Origin: Saccharum officinarum
Lineage: Eukaryota > Streptophyta > Magnoliopsida > Poales > Poaceae
Assembly (NCBI GenBank): GCA_020631735.1
Contig: CM036197.1
Coordinates: 41,339,880 to 41,403,879 of the forward strand
Length of the DNA: 64,000 nucleotides
Direction: 5' to 3'
Below, piece after piece: positions 11,167 to 22,365 of this stretch. The notes under the pieces are model-generated. The model was not told the origin of the DNA, searched no databases, and saw nothing but the letters and a program-made list of their open reading frames with translations. A program made the position numbers and the translations under genes. The first letter of the stretch is position 1; each line of letters starts with the position of its first letter.

Positions 11167-11403
11167 GGAGTGTTCACTTCGCGAAAGTGAAAAGTTATTG
11201 TAGCATCTTTTATTGTTATTTGGCAAAATTTGTTTAATCATGGACTAACTAGGCTTAAAAGATTCGTCCTGACATTTACAGACAAACTATATAATTAGTT
11301 ATCTTTTTTACCTACATTTAATGCTCTATACATGCGTCGAAAGATTTGATGTGATGGGTGGAAGAGGAAATATTTTGGGTTAGGATGGGAAGTGAACAAG
11401 ACC
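11167..11403. mobile_element. Tourist-like MITE in the promoter of the 12138 gene
   Basis: The left end GGAGTGTTCACTTC and the right end GGAAGTGAACAAGACC are imperfect inverted repeats, flanked by TTC at 11164-11166 and 11404-11406. It is closely related to the MITE at 30429-30675 (shared TGAAAAGTTA, TGTAGCATCTT and GAAATATTTTGGG-like blocks). It ends about 180 bp upstream of the TATA box at 11580. Confidence 0.7.
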
Positions 11404-11579
11404 TTCGTTCTCACTCCAGACTCCAGACTCCAGGCTCCACCACGCAGAGACAGTGAGCTCTGCCCCCACAGAGTAGCAGGCAGATAGATCCTCACCATTT
11501 CCTCTCTCACTCACATTGCATCTCCCTAAATATACTCCCCGAGTCTTGGTTACCAGGAATCATCACTGGAGCGCGCGTG

Positions 11580-11587
11580 TATAAAAG
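11580..11587 (+). promoter_or_regulatory. TATA box of the 12138 gene
   Basis: TATAAAAG, followed by a GC-rich start region and a leader exon that is spliced at 11689/12121. It is the only good TATA motif at a suitable distance upstream of the leader. Confidence 0.6.
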
Positions 11588-11689
11588 GGCCGGGTCCTCT
11601 GAAGTCTGAACCTTCAAGCGCCCGCGCTGTGCAGCTCCTCAGTCCTCACTAGTCCTTTCTCCATCACAAACGCTAGTCTTTCTCTAAAG

Positions 11690-12120
11690 GTATGTGTTAG
11701 TGTTACTCATCAAAGAAAGCAACATTTTCGTTTGAGCTCTACTCCTACCTTTGTGGAATTGTGGAATTGGGAATTGGGTCTGGGCATGTTTGCTTGTGCC
11801 TGCTTCAGGAACAGAGAAAAAAAAAGCTCCTTTCATAATCAGATCTATCATCGGTGGGACCTTGGTCTCGATTTAGTTTATATAAAACTGAGTCCAATTC
11901 TTGTCATCCGTGAACAATTTGAATTACTCTGTCTTCATTTCTCGAATTACTAATCCTTAGTCAAATGCAAGAAAATTGAAGCTCCGGATCTTGATCAAAG
12001 GGGAAGAAATGTAGCAGTGCGGCCAGTGCCACAATTCACAAACATTGCATCTTTGGGTGTAGGTTAGGTTAGCATTCCTTGTTCAGCTGTTCGTTCCTAA
12101 CAATTCTTTGGCAACGACAG
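11690..12120 (+). other. 5'-UTR intron of the 12138 gene
   Basis: The donor AAAG|GTATGT at 11690 and the acceptor ACGACAG at 12120 bound a 431-bp T-rich interval. Splicing places the leader exon (about 11610-11689) 17 bases upstream of the ATG at 12138. An in-frame upstream ATG at 12108 falls inside this intron, which is why the later start is preferred. Confidence 0.6.
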
Positions 12121-12137
12121 CTCGGAGACTCGAAGCA

Positions 12138-12560
12138 ATGGCGTCCAAGAGGCTGCTCGCCGCGCTGTGCGTGGTGGCGCTGCTCGCGGTGCGGTCGGAG
12201 TCCCACGGCCTGGGGGACTTCACGAGCGGCGAGGCGACGCCGCAGATGCAGAACTTCTTCAAGCCCGAGGCCGCGGCGCTGCCGGAGTCCCTCGACGGCT
12301 CCTCCATGCCTGGCGCCACCATGGCCGCAAAGCCGGAGGCCACGATGATCCCGACCACCACCACGGCCACGGCGGACACCTCTGCCGCGACTGCAGGCAC
12401 GGTGGCGAAGTCGTCAGCCACGCCGCGCAGGTCCGTGTCCGTGGCCGCCGGCGTGGCCTGCGGCGTGGCTGCCGTGGCCGCGGTCGGCATCGCGGCCGCC
12501 GTGGCGTACGTGGTGCGCGGCAGGCGCGGCACGGCGGTGCAGCTCGGCTCCTCCCCGTGA
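12138..12560 (+). CDS. Small secreted, membrane-anchored Ala/Thr-rich protein (AGP-like), 140 aa
   Basis: A single uninterrupted coding exon of 140 residues. Residues 1-22 (MASKRLLAALCVVALLAVRS...) are a classical signal peptide. The middle, about 45-95, is rich in Ala, Thr, Pro and Ser, including a Thr-only run, as in arabinogalactan-type wall proteins. Residues about 100-127 form one Ala/Val/Gly-rich membrane span, followed by a short basic tail beginning RGRRG. This predicts delivery through the ER with the Thr-rich part outside the plasma membrane; no enzymatic domain is visible. The start at 12138 is chosen because an upstream in-frame ATG (12108) lies in the leader intron. Codon use is strongly GC-biased, as in many monocot genes. 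The promoter has a TATA box at 11580 and a MITE just upstream. Function is unknown; the AGP-like label rests on composition only. Confidence 0.75.
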   Translation: MASKRLLAALCVVALLAVRSESHGLGDFTSGEATPQMQNFFKPEAAALPESLDGSSMPGATMAAKPEATMIPTTTTATADTSAATAGTVAKSSATPRRSVSVAAGVACGVAAVAAVGIAAAVAYVVRGRRGTAVQLGSSP

Positions 12561-14385
12561 GCCCGGCCCCGGCCCGGCCCGCTTGATAGGCCGTCGTCGT
12601 TACTCTTTAGGAGCTGGTTAAGCGCGTCGTTTAGCTTTGTGATTTGTGTTTGAATCGATCTGGATATTGCTTTTGGGTTTTAGTGGTTGAATTCTTTTCG
12701 TGTGTGGTGGGGGTGTCGGTGAAGATCACGCTACTGAGTACGGACCAGCAGTGGTGCATGTAACATAAATAATGCTGGTGCCTGGTGGTAGCGTCATGTT
12801 GTACGTTGTGGTGTATTGTATGGTGTCTAGAACTTTGCTATTGCTGCATCAGGATTTCAGGATTTTGTTGTTGAGATGTGGGTGAGATGTTGCCGTGTGT
12901 ACTAGCTACCAGCTCCGGAGTCCGGACGCCTGAACTCTGTACCTCGGTGGAGCACTGGAGCCTACCATGAACATGAACATCCTTGAGAAACTCTGAATTA
13001 ATTCATGCCTCCCTGAGATGGAGTAGCCGGTAGGAAGAAAGACCTGCCACTGCCAGAGTGGCCGCGTTGTCCGGGCACGCAAGGATGCCTGCCTGCCAAC
13101 GCGATATCTCACCCTGGACCATTCATGGCATGGCAGTGATTGCGCAGGGCGGCGTCGCATGCAGGCGATCCGTCACTCCGCCTCCGCTGGACATGGCGTT
13201 GAGTGCGCACGAGTGGGCAGGTTGTGCTGGCGCTGGGGCTGGGGCTTCTCTCTCTGGCGTCAGTGGATCGAGCGGGGGCGGGGCAACCTGCAGATCCGTG
13301 ATTGCAGGCAGCTTCGGCGGTCCTGCCGAACTGCCCGCGCAGCGACGTGGTGATCACGGCGGTTTGCGTGCCCAGGCAACTGGCCGCTCCGCTCCACTCC
13401 ACGCCACGGGCGCGTGCTGCGCGTCCGCTGGCCCAGCTGTTGTTAGTTGTTACCAACTTTTAGTAACTTCCCACCACCGCCGGCCGCCGCCTGTCGCTCG
13501 CCCCAGCGCTCGTGGTTGTCGGTGATCCGGCGCCGGTGCCGCCGGGTCAGAGGTCTGGCAACAGCGGCACGCTGCGCGTGAGAACGCCGCGCGGTCGACA
13601 CCCGTGGCGTCGGCGAAGGGGGAGGTGCCCGTGCACACACGCAGCACGCGGGCCACGGTCGCGCGATGGTCGATGGACGCAGGACGCATGGTCGCATGGA
13701 GCGACAAGAGGCTCGGCTCCATACGTGGTGTGATGGCGCACGTAGGTTACCGTCTTCGGGAACTCGACGGGCGACGGTACGGTGCTTCAGGTTTTATTAT
13801 AGGCAAAAGATGCATCGAATATCTACGATTTAATGGAACTAAGGGAAGTATAGTGCTGTATATGTTACAGTTTAATTAGGTACGCATAAAATACTTAGGG
13901 GGGGGGGGGTGGGTTGTGCTGGACTGAAGAGAGGAAGACCAACCTAACTCAATTTTGTCCCATACAAGATTAACATAAAGCAGTTTTAAACATTTTACAT
14001 GATAACTTAGATAAACAATTGCAAGAGCATCATAATTCATAAGAAGTAAAAAAAAACAAAATTTATAACTAAACAGTACCACTTTGTGAACTGTAAAAAG
14101 AGATGTGCAATGTTCTTTTGGTCATTTTGAACAATCTGCAATTTATCCTTTGTCAATTAATTATGTGTAAAAAAATCAAATTAATCTAAAGAACAGAAAA
14201 TGAGAAATATACCTTCTGACTTCTGTCTTTTGCTGCTGCCGGCTGGGACTCTGCCTCTGCCGCTCTGCGTGCTGCGGGGCTACTGCCTGCTGGCTAGGGG
14301 CCTAGGGCGGCCGACTGGCTGCCTCCCGCCGGCCAGCGCGCAGTGCAGCTGCTGCGGCATATGCACGGTGCGCCCAGCGGCCGGC
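12561..14385. other. 3' flank of the secreted-protein gene, then GC-rich non-coding DNA
   Basis: The first 300 bases or so are T/G-rich and probably contain the 3' UTR. 13040-13740 is GC-rich with long overlapping ORFs on both strands but no recognisable protein. A run of twelve G lies at 13898-13909. 14200-14385 is a GC-rich tract interrupted by the Copia insertion and continued at 23254. Confidence 0.35.
14381..14385. repeat. Target site duplication CCGGC, left copy
   Basis: CCGGC directly precedes the TGTAAGG terminus of the Copia element and is repeated at 23249-23253 after its CA terminus. Intact 5-bp duplications show that both ends are original despite the large internal losses. Confidence 0.85.
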
Positions 14386-15135
14386 TGTAAGGTCCTACGT
14401 GCTAGAGGGGGTGAATAGCCTATAAAAATTTCTACAAGAAACACTAAGCAAACTTGTTAGAATAACAAACGGCGCAAAGCGAGTTTTGCTTAGCCTACGG
14501 TTGTGATGCAAGCCTCCTATCCACAAGTCTAGTAGATTATAATCTCTAGTTCACACAAGGGCTATGTCACTAATTTTACACTAGTGAGCAAGCTAACAAC
14601 TACTAGCAAATGCTACCACTAGAGCTACATAAGATAATCTAGTAAATGTAAAAGCAAAAGATATGATTGTGAATCTTATACCGACGGTGGAGTGAAGATG
14701 TTGCCAATCACCAAGATGATATACAACCAATCAATATTGACAACAACACAATATGAGGACCAATCACCGGAAGACAAGAGATACAATATTTTTGTTCACC
14801 CGGTGTTCACTTGTGCACCGACAAACTACGTCACCGGTTGTGTCGACCAACACTTAGATGGTTCCTCGGTGTGACCCTCAAGTCACTTGCCCCTCAAGGC
14901 ACGCCCCGCAAGGCACCGCAAGACACCACTCTCAAGTGAGGTAACTCAATGACACGCGCAATGTAATAGAGTTGCTTTTGGCGTCCCGCCGAGGAAAGCA
15001 CAAGAACCTCTTACAATCAACCGGAGGTGGCCAAGAACAATCACCTTCTCTTGCCAACACCTCCAACAATCTCCAAGCCGGCTAGGAGCGGTACTCTCCA
15101 AGAGTAACAAGAAATCCACCGGCTAAACCACCCAC

Positions 15136-16090
15136 AAGTGCCACTAGATGCCCTCAAGCTATGCAATGCACTTTGGGATCACTCAATCTCACTTTTGATT
15201 TGCAATCAAGCAAGAGAGATGAGTGGGAGGAGATGCTCTAGCTCAAAGGATGCACAAGAATGTTAGAAAATCACGAGAGACCTCCCCAAGGGCCGGCCAA
15301 CAAGTATTTATAAGCATCCCATCCAAATAGAGCCGTTATACCCCTTCACTGGGTCTGTTCGGGATGACCGGACGCGCCGGTCATAACTGACCGGACGCGC
15401 TCAACCGCGTCCGATTCTCCAACGGTCACAGACCCCAACGGTCAAACCAACGACCGGACGCGCCTCTCAAAACGACCGGACGCGCCGATCCCGAGTGACC
15501 GGACGCGCTCCAGTCAACGACCGGACGCGCCGATCGCACAACACCGTGCGCCCGCGAAGTAACGACCGGACGCGCCCCTCGCAACGACCGGACGTGATAG
15601 TGCCCGCGTCCGGTTTGAGTCCAGTAAGCTCCCTCGATGATCGGACGCGTCCGATCATGTGTGACCGGACGCGCCTCGCGTCCGATCGTACTCAGTTTCC
15701 TCTGGACACCTGACCGGACGCGCCGGTTCCGCGAGTGATCGGACGCGCCGGTTGCAAACCCTAGCACCCACGCCTGCGCTGTACTAACCGGATGCATCCG
15801 GTCATACCATGACCGCGTCCGGTGCAGCGTCCGGTCACCTCTGTGACCTCCGTTCGCCTCCGTTTCTTTTCCGACTTCCGGCGTAGTGGAAAATAGGCTT
15901 TTCAAGTTCCTAAAAACGCCTGAATCCCGCGCTCGCAAGCTCGGCGGGATGGAGAGAGAGACCCAAACCCTCTCTACCGCTTAAACTTTAACGCCTTCGT
16001 AAATGTGCCAACACCAATAAGTGATCACCACCTTGTGCACGTGTGTTAGCATTTTCATAATCATTTTTGAAGGTTTTCCAGTTAGCTCAC
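15136..16090. repeat. 955-bp LTR tandem unit, copy 1
   Basis: Runs from AAGTGCCACTAGATGCCC to GGTTTTCCAGTTAGCTCAC. It contains a TATA box (minus strand, 15305-15312), a dense array of ACCGGACGCGCC motifs and a 20-bp perfect palindrome at 15638-15657. It is the most divergent of the three copies and shares several bases with the truncated right LTR rather than with copies 2 and 3. Confidence 0.9.
15305..15312 (-). promoter_or_regulatory. LTR TATA box, copy 1
   Basis: TATAAATA on the minus strand, placed downstream (in element orientation) of the GC-rich motif array. The same box recurs at exactly 955-bp spacing at 16260-16267 and 17215-17222. Confidence 0.55.
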
Positions 16091-17045
16091 AAGTGCCACT
16101 AGATGCCCTCAAGCTATGCAATGCACTTTGGGATCACTCAATCTCACTTTTGATTTGCAATCAAGCAAGAGAGATGAGTGGGAGGAGATGCTCTAGCTCA
16201 AAGGATGCACAAGAATGTTAGAAAATCATGAGAGACCTCCCCAAGGGCCGGCCAACAAGTATTTATAAGCATCCCATCTAAATAGAGCCGTTATACCCCT
16301 TCACTGGGTCTGTTCGGGATGACCGGACGTGCCGGTCATAACTGACCGGACGCGCTCAACCGCGTCCGATTCTCCAACGGTCACTGACCCCAACGGTCAA
16401 ACTAACGACCGGACGCGCCTCTCAAAACGACCGGACGCGCTGGTCCCGAGTGACCGGACGCGCTCTAGTCAACGACCGGACGCGCCGATCGCACAACACC
16501 GCGCGCCCGCGAAGTAACGACCGGACGCGCCCCTCGCAACGATCGGACGTGACAGTGCCCGTGTCCGGTTTGAGTCCAGTAAGCTCCCTCGATGATCGGA
16601 CGCGTCCGATCATGTGTGACCGGACGCGCCTCGCGTCCGATCGTACTCAGTTTCCTCTGGACACCTGACCGGACGCGCCGGTCCCGCGAGTGACCGGACG
16701 CGCCGGTTGCAAACCCTAGCACCCGCGCCTGCGCTGTACTAATCGGACACGTCCGGTCATACCATGACCGCGTCCGGTGCAGCGTCCGGTCACCTCTGTG
16801 ACATCCGTTCGCCTCCGTTTCTTTTCCGACTTCCGGCGTAGTGAAAAATAGGCTTTTTAAGTTCCTAAAAACGCCTGAATCCCGCACTCGCAAGCTCGGC
16901 GGGATGGAGAGAGAGACCCAAACCCTCTCTACCGCTTAAACTTTAACGCCTTCGCAAATGTGCCAACACCAACAAGTGATCACCACCTTGTACACGTGTG
17001 TTAGCATTTTCATAATCATTTTTGAAGGTTTTCCAGTTAGCTCAC
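16091..17045. repeat. 955-bp LTR tandem unit, copy 2
   Basis: Same length and boundaries as copy 1, abutting it without spacer. Shares with copy 3, against copy 1, changes such as AATCATGAGAG, CATCTAAATAG and CGCTGGTCCCGAG. TATA box at 16260-16267 and palindrome at 16593-16612. Confidence 0.9.
16260..16267 (-). promoter_or_regulatory. LTR TATA box, copy 2
   Basis: TATAAATA on the minus strand in the second 955-bp unit. Confidence 0.5.
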
Positions 17046-18000
17046 AAGTGCCACTAGATGCCCTCAAGCTATGCAATGCACTTTGGGATCACTCAATCTC
17101 ACTTTTGATTTGCAATCAAGCAAGAGAGATGAGTGGGAGGAGATGCTCTAGCTCAAAGGATGCACAAGAATGTTAGAAAATCATGAGAGACCTCCCCAAG
17201 GGCCGGCCAACAAGTATTTATAAGCATCCCATCTAAATAGAGCCGTTATACCCCTTCACTGGGTCTGTTCGGGATGACCGGACGCGCCGGTCATAACTGA
17301 CCGGACGCGCTCAACCGCGTCCGATTCTCCAACGGTCACTGACCCCAACGGTCAAACTAACGACCGGACGCGCCTCTCAAAACGACCGGACGCGCTGGTC
17401 CCGAGTGACCAGACGCGCTCTAGTCAACGACCGGACGCGCCGATCGCACAACACCGCGCGCCCGCGAAGTAACGACCGGACGCGCCCCTCGCAACGATCG
17501 GACGTGATAGTGTCCGCGTCCGGTTTGAGTCCAGTAAGCTCCCTCGATGATCGGACGCGTCCGATCATGTGTGACCGGACGCGCCTCGCGTCCGATCGTA
17601 CTCAGTTTCCTCTGGACACCTGACCAGACGCGCCGGTCCCGCGAGAGACCGGACGCGCCGGTTGCAAACCCTAGCACCCGCGCCTGCGCTGTACTAACCG
17701 GACGCGTCCGGTCATACCATGACCGCGTCCGGTGCAGCGTCCGGTCACCTCTGTGACATCCGTTCGCCTTCGTTTCTTTTCCGACTTCCGGCGTAGTGAA
17801 AAATAGGCTTTTTAAGTTCCTAAAAACGCCTGAATCCCGCACTCGCAAGCTCGGCGGGATGGAGAGAGAGACCCAAACCCTCTCTACCGCTTAAACTTTA
17901 ACGCCTTCGCAAATGTGCCAACACCAACAAGTGATCACCACCTTGTGCATGTGTGTTAGCATTTTCATAATCATTTTTGAAGGTTTTCCAGTTAGCTCAC
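17046..18000. repeat. 955-bp LTR tandem unit, copy 3
   Basis: Third direct copy, nearly identical to copy 2, followed by unique LTR sequence starting TAGGCCCTACATGC. TATA box at 17215-17222 and palindrome at 17548-17567. Confidence 0.9.
17215..17222 (-). promoter_or_regulatory. LTR TATA box, copy 3
   Basis: TATAAATA on the minus strand in the third unit; in element orientation this is the first of the three promoters reached. Confidence 0.5.
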
Positions 18001-18518
18001 TAGGCCCTACATGCAATGCACTTCATGAATTCACCTAGTGGCACCCATGCATCGAATAACCGATAAGACTTCCCCTCTTAATAGTTCGGCTATCAATCCT
18101 AAACCACTCACACCCTCTATGGTGTCTTGAGTGCAAAACAAAATGGCCCTATGGTTATACCTTTGCCTTGAGCCCATTTTGTTCTTCCAAAAGATATGAT
18201 CCACTTCATATCATCACATGACCGTCTCGATCCATCGACCTTAACTTCACTTACTCTTCACCGTTGCATCGGTCCGTCGGCGCCAAGTCTTGCTCAAGCT
18301 TCACCATCGCATGGTCCTTCGCTTCGAAGCCTCGACTTGCCCTTCACCTTCACAACCGGTCCATCGAGCCAAGCATCACCTCGGTCTTCATCATCTTGGT
18401 CACATGAGTCAATGTCATGTCTCATATTCAATGACCACCTTTATCTAAATCATCCACTTAGATACAAAGGTTAGTCCTAGGTTTCATCAATTAGCCAAAA
18501 CCAAACTAGGGACTTTTA

Positions 18519-18533
18519 ATCTCCCCCTTTTTG
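18519..18533 (-). other. Polypurine tract of the SIRE-type element
   Basis: The minus strand reads AAAAAGGGGGAGAT immediately before the 3' LTR, the usual plus-strand priming site of LTR retrotransposons. Confidence 0.75.
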
Positions 18534-19625
18534 GTAATTGATGACAACCCTCACAAAGATGATTTTGATAATAAAAGTTTTAAACTTGTCATACTTGTCC
18601 AATCATTTTGCTCATAAGTAAAGTTTGGACAATTATCACAAGCTCGGTTTTGGTAGCATTAGCTCTCCCTACATATGTGCATAGAGTTTGGATTGAAAGC
18701 TTTGCACATATGTATAGATAGAAGTGTTGAGAGAGTAATTCTACCAAAATGATGCTAAGGTGTAAGAAATGGACCTTTGAAGCGTGATACCAATCGGAGT
18801 TGCCTTTTACACCATCCTTAGCATCATGAAGTAACAAGACATGCATCATAACTCAAGAGCCCCGTGAGATCAATATTATATGTAAAGGTTCTTGGACCAC
18901 TTGTACCACTTGTAGAGCTTTAAGCATGTCTAGATACCACATGTAAACTATTCATATGCATGCTAGTAGATCATTTCATCATTCAAGTTCTATACTAGCA
19001 TTGCACCACACAAGCACGTATATTGAATTTAAAAAACATGTGCAATGAGCAAGTCATATGAGAATGCACAAACAAATGCAACAACTTTGTTTATGAGCTT
19101 GATCCCCCTACTTGTGTGCATCAAAATTTTATTTACCCCTTTATCATGTTGAATCATCTTTTTCTCTCCCCCTTTGTCAACAACTTACCCAAAAATGGGA
19201 TCAAATTGTGGAGAGAAAAGCAATGTTTGATGGAGTAGGTTAGAATTTATCAAATTTGGTTTAACCTAGAATACTTGCCAAAGATATTTAATTCGATTTG
19301 AACCAAAGACAAGCTTCTTCACTCTTCATAATAAGGGTTATCTTGCCTATGTTGAATTAAACACTTATAGCAAATCTTCTAGATTCAACACTAGGTTTGT
19401 AAGCTCACAAACATGTCATATGCCACCACTAGATCAAACAAGCATAGAAGCAATAGCGGTAACATATATTCATCAAATTTATTTGATTTATCATGAATGC
19501 TCATGCATACCACTTATTATGTCTACATGCTCTAGCAAGTCCTTAGCATAGGATGAATGATATGTCAATCAATTTTACCTTGCAATATTGAAGGAGAGGC
19601 ATGTCAATAAGTGGGTGGGGTGCAT
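18534..19625 (-). other. 3' internal non-coding region of the SIRE-type element
   Basis: An AT-rich stretch between the end of pol and the polypurine tract, about 1.1 kb, as is usual in the SIRE/Maximus clade, where extra sequence follows pol. No env-like ORF is visible. Confidence 0.6.
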
Positions 19626-22364
19626 TCAACTCATGTTTGAGAAATCAAGAATGTTCAACTCATTCCTTAGCTTGCAAAACCTCTTTTCATCAAGTGGCTT
19701 GGTGAGAATATCGGCAAGTTGATCATCGGTGCCAACACTTTCAATGGCAATATCTCCCTTTTATTGATGATCTCTAATGAAATGATGCCTTATGTCAATA
19801 TGCTTTGTTTTTCCATGTTGAACCGAGTTTTGTATCATCTTGATTGCACTTTTATTATCACATAGCAATGGCACATTCTTGAAGTTGAGGCCATAATCCT
19901 TCAAAGTTGATTTCATCCATAGCAATTGTGCACAACAACTCCCCGCACTCACATATTCGGCTTCGGCGGTAGAGATTGCCACACTATTTTGTTTCTTTGA
20001 GGACCATGACACAAGTGATCTTCCAAGTAATTGACATGTGCCACTTGTGATCTTTCTATTGATCTTGCAACCCCCATAGTCGGAGTTCGAATATTCAATC
20101 AATTCAAACTTTGACCCCTTGGGATACCATAGTCCCACATCTCTTGTTTGCTTTAAGTACCTCAATATTCTCTTTGCGGCCGAGAGATGACTCTCTCTAG
20201 GTGAGGCTTGATATCTAGCACACATACAAACACTAAATATGACATCCGGCCTTGATGCGGTGACATAGAGTAGACTTCCAATCAAAGACCGATATTCCTT
20301 TTGATTCATCATTTTCCATCAAAATCACTATCCAAATTGCCATTTGTACTCATTGGAGTTGAAATTGGCTTTGCATCTTGCATTCCAAACTTCTTCAACA
20401 TGTCCCTTATGTATTTCTCTTGACTCACAAATGTTCCATTCTTCAATTGTTTGAATTGGAGACCAAGGAAGTAGCTAAGTTCACCAATCATAGACATTTC
20501 AAACTCTTTGGTCATCATAGCACCAAATTCTTCACAATATGCTTGATCGGTTGATCTAAAGATGATGTCATCAACATATATTTGCACTATGAATAGATCA
20601 TTCCCAATCTTCTTGATGAATAGAGTTGTATCAACCTTGCCCATCTTGAATCCCTTAGAGAGAAGGAAATCCCTTAGCCTCTCATACCATGCTCTAGGTG
20701 CTTGCTTTAAGCCATATAAAGTCTTCTTCAACTTGTATACATGGTTGGGTTTCTTGTCATCTTCAAATCCAGGAGGTTGCTCAACAAAGACTAACTCATT
20801 GATAATCCCATTGAGAAATGCACTTTTGACATCCATTTGATATAGTTTGATGTTGTGTGCACAAGCATAAGCCAAAAGAATCCTTATTGCCTCCAATCTT
20901 GCCACGGGAGCATATGTCTCATCATAGTCAAGACCTTCTACTTGAGTGTAACCTTGAGCAACTAGTCTTGCTTTGTTTCTCACCATAATGCCATCTTGAT
21001 CTTGCTTGTTTTTGAACACCCATTTGATTCCAATCACATTGTAGTCATTTGGCCTTTCTACCAATTCTCAAACATCATTTCTTATGAAATTGTTAAGCTC
21101 TTCTTGCATAGCCATGATCCAATCGGCATCCTTCAAAGCTTCTTCTATTTTCTTTGGTTCTATAGTTGACACAAATGATGCATGCTCACAAAACATGGCC
21201 AATCTTGATCTTGTTTGCACACCACTTCTAATATCACCAATAACACTATCAATGGGGTGATCTCTTACAACATGTTGTGATTGGAGTACTTACACTTGAT
21301 TGCTTGAGCTTGGTTGATCACTTGATGTATCTCGATGAGATGAACTAGCACCATGATCTTGCACTTGAGAGTCACTAGCTAGCTTGAATGGAGAATTTAG
21401 CACTTGATCTTTATCATTATCTTGAATATCAATAACTTGCTTTGCTCTAATGTCCCCAATCTCCATGTTCTTCATTGCTTCCACCAATTGAGTTCCACCA
21501 ACATCATCTAGATTCTCTTCTTCATCTTGTGACCCATTGGTTTCATCAAATTGCACATCATGGACTTCTTCTAGAATGCCACTTGAATTGTTCCAAACTC
21601 TATAAGCTTTGCTTGTAGTTGAATAACCAAGTAAGAACCCCTCATCACATCTCTTATCAAACTTTCCCAATCTAGTGCCCTTCTTCAAGATATAACATTT
21701 GCAACCAAACACTCTAAAGTAAGAAATATTGGGCTTTCTTCCATGAAGTAGCTCATATGGGGTTTTCTCTAGCAATGGATGACAATATAGTCTATTGATG
21801 TAGTAGCAAGCGGTATTGATTGCTTCATCCCAAAAAGATTGACTCACATTGTACTCATGAAGCATTGATCTAGTCATATCAAGCAATGTTCTATTCTTTC
21901 TCTCAACTAGGCCATTTGATTATGGAGTGTATTTGGCCAAAAATTGATGTCCAATACCATAGTGATCACAAAGTTCTTCAATTCTTGTATTCTTGAACTC
22001 ACTTCCACTGTCACTTCTCACTTTCTTGATTCTAATCTCAAACTCATTGTGAACTCTAGTGAGAAATGTCTTGAAGGTGTCAAACACTTCACTTTTGTCA
22101 CTAAGAAAGAATACCCATGTGAATCTTGTGAAGTCATCCACTATGACAAAACCATACTTATTACCACCTATGCTTGAGTATGTTGTTGGGCCAAATAGAT
22201 CCATGTGCATCAAATCAAATGCTTTGCATGTGCTCATTGTACTCTTCTTTGGATGTGAGCTTCCAACTTGCTTTCCGGCTTGACATGCACTACAAAGCTT
22301 ATTCTTCTCAAATTCAACATCTTTCAAACCATTGACAAGATTGTGAGTTGTAAGCTTCTTCAAT
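19626..22364 (-). pseudogene. Copia pol relic: integrase, reverse transcriptase, RNase H
   Basis: Read on the minus strand. Integrase comes first (22363-21290): the CSACQAGK zinc-finger end, then the catalytic core with the DLFGP and DFTRFTWVFFL blocks. Reverse transcriptase follows (21064-20312) with KARLVAQGYTQ, YGLKQAPRAWY and the catalytic YVDD at 20568-20579. RNase H comes last (20312-19761, tail to 19626) with TAEAEYVSA and TKHIDIRHHF. Breaks seen: TAA at 21920-21922 within the TPQQNG-like motif, a stop at 21290-21292, TGA at 21068-21070 in place of a conserved Trp codon, a one-base shift near 20309-20312, and TAA at 19761-19763 near the RNase H end. The amino-terminal part (gag, protease) is deleted. 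Not functional. Confidence 0.9.
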
Positions 22365-22365
22365 T

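Larger units (their letters stand above)
14386..18518 (-). repeat. 3' LTR of the SIRE-type element, with triplicated segment
   Basis: Bounded by TGTAAGG at 14386 and by ...GGGACTTTTA at 18518; the terminal CA seen in the other LTR (23248) has become TA here. The polypurine tract lies just inside at 18519-18533 (minus strand AAAAAGGGGGAGAT). Without the two extra 955-bp units the LTR would be about 2.2 kb. Confidence 0.85.

Noticed and set aside
13058..13525. 155-codon plus-strand ORF and overlapping minus-strand ORFs
   Set aside because: GC-rich stretch open in many frames at once, with no splice structure, signal or family resemblance.
15360..17760. Regularly repeated short GC motifs suggestive of a CRISPR-like array
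   Set aside because: The motifs are unevenly spaced, inverted as well as direct, and lie inside a plant retrotransposon LTR; this is a promoter-type motif array.
15426..17848. Repeated ORFs of 63-170 codons in the 955-bp units
   Set aside because: The same frames recur in every unit, consist of translations of the GC motif array, and overlap on both strands; not retroelement proteins.
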